The translations under genes were made by a program, and so were the position numbers. From an uncultured Flavobacteriales bacterium (lineage in GTDB: Bacteria > Bacteroidota > Bacteroidia > Flavobacteriales > Crocinitomicaceae), in the NCBI GenBank assembly GCA_946886545.1, contig CAMPIU010000105.1:1-8618 (forward strand): a DNA stretch of 8,618 nucleotides, given 5' to 3'. Positions 5,380 to 8,618 of the stretch are shown in pieces (within the stretch, counting starts at the first letter, position 1; every line of letters begins with the position of its first letter). The notes under the pieces are model-generated. The model searched no databases. It saw only the letters and a list, made by a program, of their open reading frames with translations, and was not told where the DNA came from.

Positions 5380-8133
5380 TTGAAAAAAATTGTACTTCTA
5401 TTCTTTTTGCTCATCTCGTATTTTGGGAATTCTCAAACGATGACTATTAAGGCGAATGTCATTGACACAAATTCGCAAATGATAGTCAGGAGCGCTGTTG
5501 GTATTGTGAAACGGGTCCGTGATTCTGTTTTATTGGATTTTAAACGATCTGATAAATTCGGTCACATGGAGTTTACACTTCCCATTGATACTGTGGAATT
5601 TACTGTTATTCATCCTGAATATGGAGTTTTCCGGGCATTCTTTTTTGGCTCAAAGGAAAACAATTCCTTCGTGATGGACACTTTAGCAATGCCAGATAAG
5701 AGCACTGCATTGGACGAAGTGTTGATTTATGCAAACAGAAACCCAATTTATTATCGGGGAGATACTTTAGTGTATGTTGCCGATTCCTTTAAAGTAAAGG
5801 AAAATGCCGTTGTTGAAGATTTGATCAGGAAATTACCGGGGATGACAATCGATGAAAACGGAAAGATCAAGAACCAGGGGAAGGAAATCGGACAGGTATT
5901 GGTTGACGGAGATGAATTCTTTGGGAATGACCCGACTATTGCGACTAAGAATTTGGCAGCAAACGGAGTTGAAACCGTTGAAGTTTACGAGAAGGATGCT
6001 GAAGACGGGAGTGATGAAAAAGTACAGGTGCTTGATCTGAGGCTCAAGGACGAAGCCAAAAAAGGGTATTTCGGTAAAGTCAATCTGGCCGGTGGCTTGG
6101 ATAAATTCACCCCAATAAACCATGGGTTTTACGAGGGTGAAATACTTTTGAATTCGTACAACAAAAATCAAAAGCTGGCAGTTTATGCACTTGGTTCGAA
6201 TACTCCGAAAACGAATATTAACGGAAGTGATTTGTTTAAATTCGGATTGTCTGACGGGCGGGATTGGATGGCTGAAAATGATGATATTCAATCTTATAGT
6301 CAGGATGGGCAGAATGAAAATGAGGGTATTCCGAATACATTTAAAGGAGGATTCTATTTGGATCAGAAATTCAAGAAAGGAGCGAAAATCCGTTTGAATT
6401 ATGCTTTTAATCAATACGAAGTAAAAACGCAAACAAACAGCAGGTCTCAGTATTTATTGACGGATACATCGTACACAACGGATTTGGATAGTTATACTAA
6501 GGAATCCTATTTGCAGCATCAAATCGGAATTAAGTATTCCCAGCAAATTGATTCGCTAACGCGTTTTGAGTTAGAACCAAAACTGCAGTTGAATAATACG
6601 AATCAGAATTCATTTTCCAGAACAGATTTCTTGTCTCAAAGAGATACTTTAACCCGATATACTACTATTGACAATGCGAGTGAGGCAACAGGAGCGAATT
6701 TGAATACGACGTTCAGATTATTTAAAGATTTCAAGAAAAAAAACAGAAAGTTAATTGCCCGTTATAATTTTGTTGGTACAGATAATAAATCGGATGGTAC
6801 TCTTATATCAAGAGATATAGATGCAGGAACAGGTTCTTTGAATTATCAGTTCGATCAGAAGAAACAGAACAGAAGTAATTCGATGATCCATACGGCTTAT
6901 GCAGATTATTTTGAACCTATTGGAAAACGATTTAAATTGGAGTTCGAATACGAATTTTACAAGAATAACAACGGTCAAAGAAAAACGACCCTGAATCCGG
7001 TTAATGGAGAATATGTAGATGTAGATACTACTTATTCCAATCAATTTAAAACAGATAGGCAGCAACACAGAGCCGGAGCGTTTTTGATCTATGAAAATGC
7101 GAAATTGAGATTGTCTGTGGGTTCCAGATTCAGAACAATTTCAATTGACAACAGAAACATATTTACGGATTCACTGATCAATCAGGATTTGAATAATATT
7201 TTACCTCGTGTTGTATTCAGATATAAGTTCAGTCAGACAACCCGTTTAATGATCCAATATAACACGAATTCAAGTCTGCCTTCAATTGATCAGTTGCAAC
7301 CTGTTCTGGACAATACGAATCCAAACTTTATCCAAATTGGTAATTCAGCTTTGAAACCGAATTATACGCATAGTATCAATGGTAACTTCAATACCTGGAA
7401 AGGGCTTAGCGGTTTCTATATGTATTCAGGGTTCAGTTATTCGCATATTAAGGACAACTTTAGTTCGAATACAGTTTTCGGGGCGAACGGCGGATCCATT
7501 TCTCAAGCAATTAATGTGAAGAGTTCCGACTTCTTATATTATTGGGCCGGTGCCGGAATTCCAATGAAAGGAGTGAAGGATTTGAATTTGCGGATCAATG
7601 GAAACGGTAATTTTACATCTTCCATGAACCAGATCGATTCAGTTGATAATGATACAAGAAATACAGGCTTTGGAATAGATATGGATCTGGATTATAATGG
7701 TGATTCATTAAGAGCAGTTATTGGCGGGGGAATTGATTATAATATACCTTATAACTCATTAACGACACAATCTAATCAGCCGTATACAACATACAACTTC
7801 AGAGCGGAAATCGATTGGACCTTACCATACAGATGGTTTATCAAATCAGATGCTACCTATAATATCAATACAGGTAGAACAAGTGGTTATAATATCAATT
7901 ACGTGATTTGGAATGCGTCCATTCAACGTTCATTCCTGAAAACCGGAAACCTGTTATTCGGGATCGAAGCTTACGATATCTTAAATCAGAATATCAGTAA
8001 TTACAGGACGGTTAACAATAACGTGATTGTCGATCAGAGAACAAATATTATCCGTCGTTACTTCATGGCGAAGATGACACTTAGATTCAATAATTTTAAA
8101 ACAAAAGAAAATGATTTCGATGGCTGGAATTAG
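5380..8133 (+). CDS. TonB-dependent-receptor-like outer membrane beta-barrel protein (TTG start)
   Basis: This 917-residue outer-membrane protein starts with TTG, not ATG. The start is supported because it alone supplies a good signal peptide (MKKIVLLFFLLISYFGNS, likely cut before Gln19); the next Met, residue 21, would remove it. Residues about 20-105 form a carboxypeptidase-regulatory-like beta sandwich. LDEVLIYA at 111-118 lies where a TonB-box-like segment is expected. Residues about 126-205 are plug-like (VVEDLIRKLPGMTIDENGKI at 144-163, then QVLVDGDEFFGNDP and ANGVETVEVYEKD). The rest, to the end, is rich in alternating aromatic/polar strands typical of the OMP_b-brl_3 barrel family, closing with a strand near FMAKMTLRFNN. 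Such proteins are thought to move or bind ligands at the outer membrane with TonB energy; the ligand is not evident here. Its last 14-23 bases overlap the GLPGLI gene, suggesting a coupled pair. Confidence 0.9.
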   Translation: MKKIVLLFFLLISYFGNSQTMTIKANVIDTNSQMIVRSAVGIVKRVRDSVLLDFKRSDKFGHMEFTLPIDTVEFTVIHPEYGVFRAFFFGSKENNSFVMDTLAMPDKSTALDEVLIYANRNPIYYRGDTLVYVADSFKVKENAVVEDLIRKLPGMTIDENGKIKNQGKEIGQVLVDGDEFFGNDPTIATKNLAANGVETVEVYEKDAEDGSDEKVQVLDLRLKDEAKKGYFGKVNLAGGLDKFTPINHGFYEGEILLNSYNKNQKLAVYALGSNTPKTNINGSDLFKFGLSDGRDWMAENDDIQSYSQDGQNENEGIPNTFKGGFYLDQKFKKGAKIRLNYAFNQYEVKTQTNSRSQYLLTDTSYTTDLDSYTKESYLQHQIGIKYSQQIDSLTRFELEPKLQLNNTNQNSFSRTDFLSQRDTLTRYTTIDNASEATGANLNTTFRLFKDFKKKNRKLIARYNFVGTDNKSDGTLISRDIDAGTGSLNYQFDQKKQNRSNSMIHTAYADYFEPIGKRFKLEFEYEFYKNNNGQRKTTLNPVNGEYVDVDTTYSNQFKTDRQQHRAGAFLIYENAKLRLSVGSRFRTISIDNRNIFTDSLINQDLNNILPRVVFRYKFSQTTRLMIQYNTNSSLPSIDQLQPVLDNTNPNFIQIGNSALKPNYTHSINGNFNTWKGLSGFYMYSGFSYSHIKDNFSSNTVFGANGGSISQAINVKSSDFLYYWAGAGIPMKGVKDLNLRINGNGNFTSSMNQIDSVDNDTRNTGFGIDMDLDYNGDSLRAVIGGGIDYNIPYNSLTTQSNQPYTTYNFRAEIDWTLPYRWFIKSDATYNINTGRTSGYNINYVIWNASIQRSFLKTGNLLFGIEAYDILNQNISNYRTVNNNVIVDQRTNIIRRYFMAKMTLRFNNFKTKENDFDGWN

Positions 8134-8618
8134 AACATTGATCCTTTTGGGAGTCCTATTTCTGGGAGGATCGGTCCAAGCTCAAACACAACTTGTAAGG
8201 GAAGGTAAGATTACCTACGAGCGAAGAACGAATGTTTGGAAAATATTTGAGGATGAGCGAATGAGACAATTCATCGGTGAAAAAAACAAAATTAAGATAG
8301 AAGAATTCACCTTGTATTTCAATGACTCGTCTTCTTTATTCTCTTACGTGGTACCGGATCAACCGGATCCTCAAAGCTGGCTGACCATGAAAAATACGGT
8401 ATACAATCAGTTTAACAAAGGACAGCGTTTTGTGTACATGGACATGATGGGGAATTCAATGACGGTTGGGGACAGTTTACTCAAGCATACATGGAAAATT
8501 ACAGACAAAACACGTAAAATTGCCGGTTATGAGTGTACCCGCGTGATTTGGCAAAAGGACGATACAACCCGTATTTACGCCTGGTACACAACGGATATGA
8601 TCGCAACGGTAGGGCCGG
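8111..8618 (+). CDS. GLPGLI-family secreted protein, C-terminus beyond window edge (partial)
   Basis: The frame is open from an ATG at 8111 to the window end (169 codons). A second in-frame ATG at 8120 (MAGIRTLILL) gives a cleaner signal peptide, with a likely cut after VQA at residue 21 of that form, and may be the true start. The mature part fits the GLPGLI family, which is specific to Bacteroidota: an opening strand GKITYERRTNVWKI, a central FTLYFNDSSSLF, then TWKITDKTRKIAGYECTRVIW and IYAWYTTDMIATVGP. In the family the name-giving GLPGLI motif follows within about ten residues of this last block, so it is just outside the window. The function is unknown; members are exported and are often encoded next to outer-membrane receptor genes, as here. 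The start overlaps the receptor's end by 14 or 23 bases in another frame, implying translational coupling. Confidence 0.85.
   Translation, partial: MISMAGIRTLILLGVLFLGGSVQAQTQLVREGKITYERRTNVWKIFEDERMRQFIGEKNKIKIEEFTLYFNDSSSLFSYVVPDQPDPQSWLTMKNTVYNQFNKGQRFVYMDMMGNSMTVGDSLLKHTWKITDKTRKIAGYECTRVIWQKDDTTRIYAWYTTDMIATVGP

Noticed and set aside
5833..6432. A 199-codon minus-strand open frame inside the receptor gene
   Set aside because: It is antisense to well-conserved plug and barrel sequence, has no recognisable domain and no promoter-like box; it reflects codon bias of the real gene.

Overview
The window looks like chromosomal DNA from a Bacteroidota bacterium, most likely a flavobacterium-like lineage. 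The evidence is moderate-to-low GC, A-rich leaders without Shine-Dalgarno sequences, a -7 box of the TAnnTTTG type, and a gene set typical of the phylum: a Reg_prop beta-propeller sensor, a FISUMP-domain lipoprotein, a TonB-receptor-like barrel paired with a GLPGLI protein, and short tail-less SSBs. The genus cannot be fixed from the sequence alone.

Left half, minus strand (3921 down to 1). Four genes point left. They are a FISUMP lipoprotein (3235-3921), a stand-alone GyrI-like effector-binding protein (2726-3181), an atypical short-chain dehydrogenase of the HTATIP2/TIP30-like type (2094-2717), and the first 688 codons of a large secreted or membrane-anchored Reg_prop beta-propeller sensor (1-2064) that runs off the left edge. 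The gaps are 53, 8 and 29 bp with no terminator visible, so the last three, and perhaps all four, may be co-transcribed. The first 2 kb is therefore not empty: it is one continuous coding frame, open at the window edge.

Middle (3922-4175). This divergent intergenic region holds a near-perfect dyad, an 11-bp exact direct repeat, a second interrupted inverted repeat and a candidate -7 box. It looks like a control region.

Centre, plus strand (4176-5200). Three ssb-like genes lie in tandem (gaps 11 and 0 bp) and end at a strong intrinsic terminator (5240-5266). All three encode only the OB fold and lack the acidic C-terminal tip. The third has lost the conserved Trp-His pair of the fold. This cassette is the most unusual part of the window.

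Right, plus strand (5380-8618). A 917-residue outer-membrane barrel protein starts with TTG behind a perfect TAnnTTTG box. It overlaps a GLPGLI-family secreted protein that is cut by the right edge. The two probably form a translationally coupled envelope unit.

No tRNA, rRNA, CRISPR array, transposase or integrase was found.
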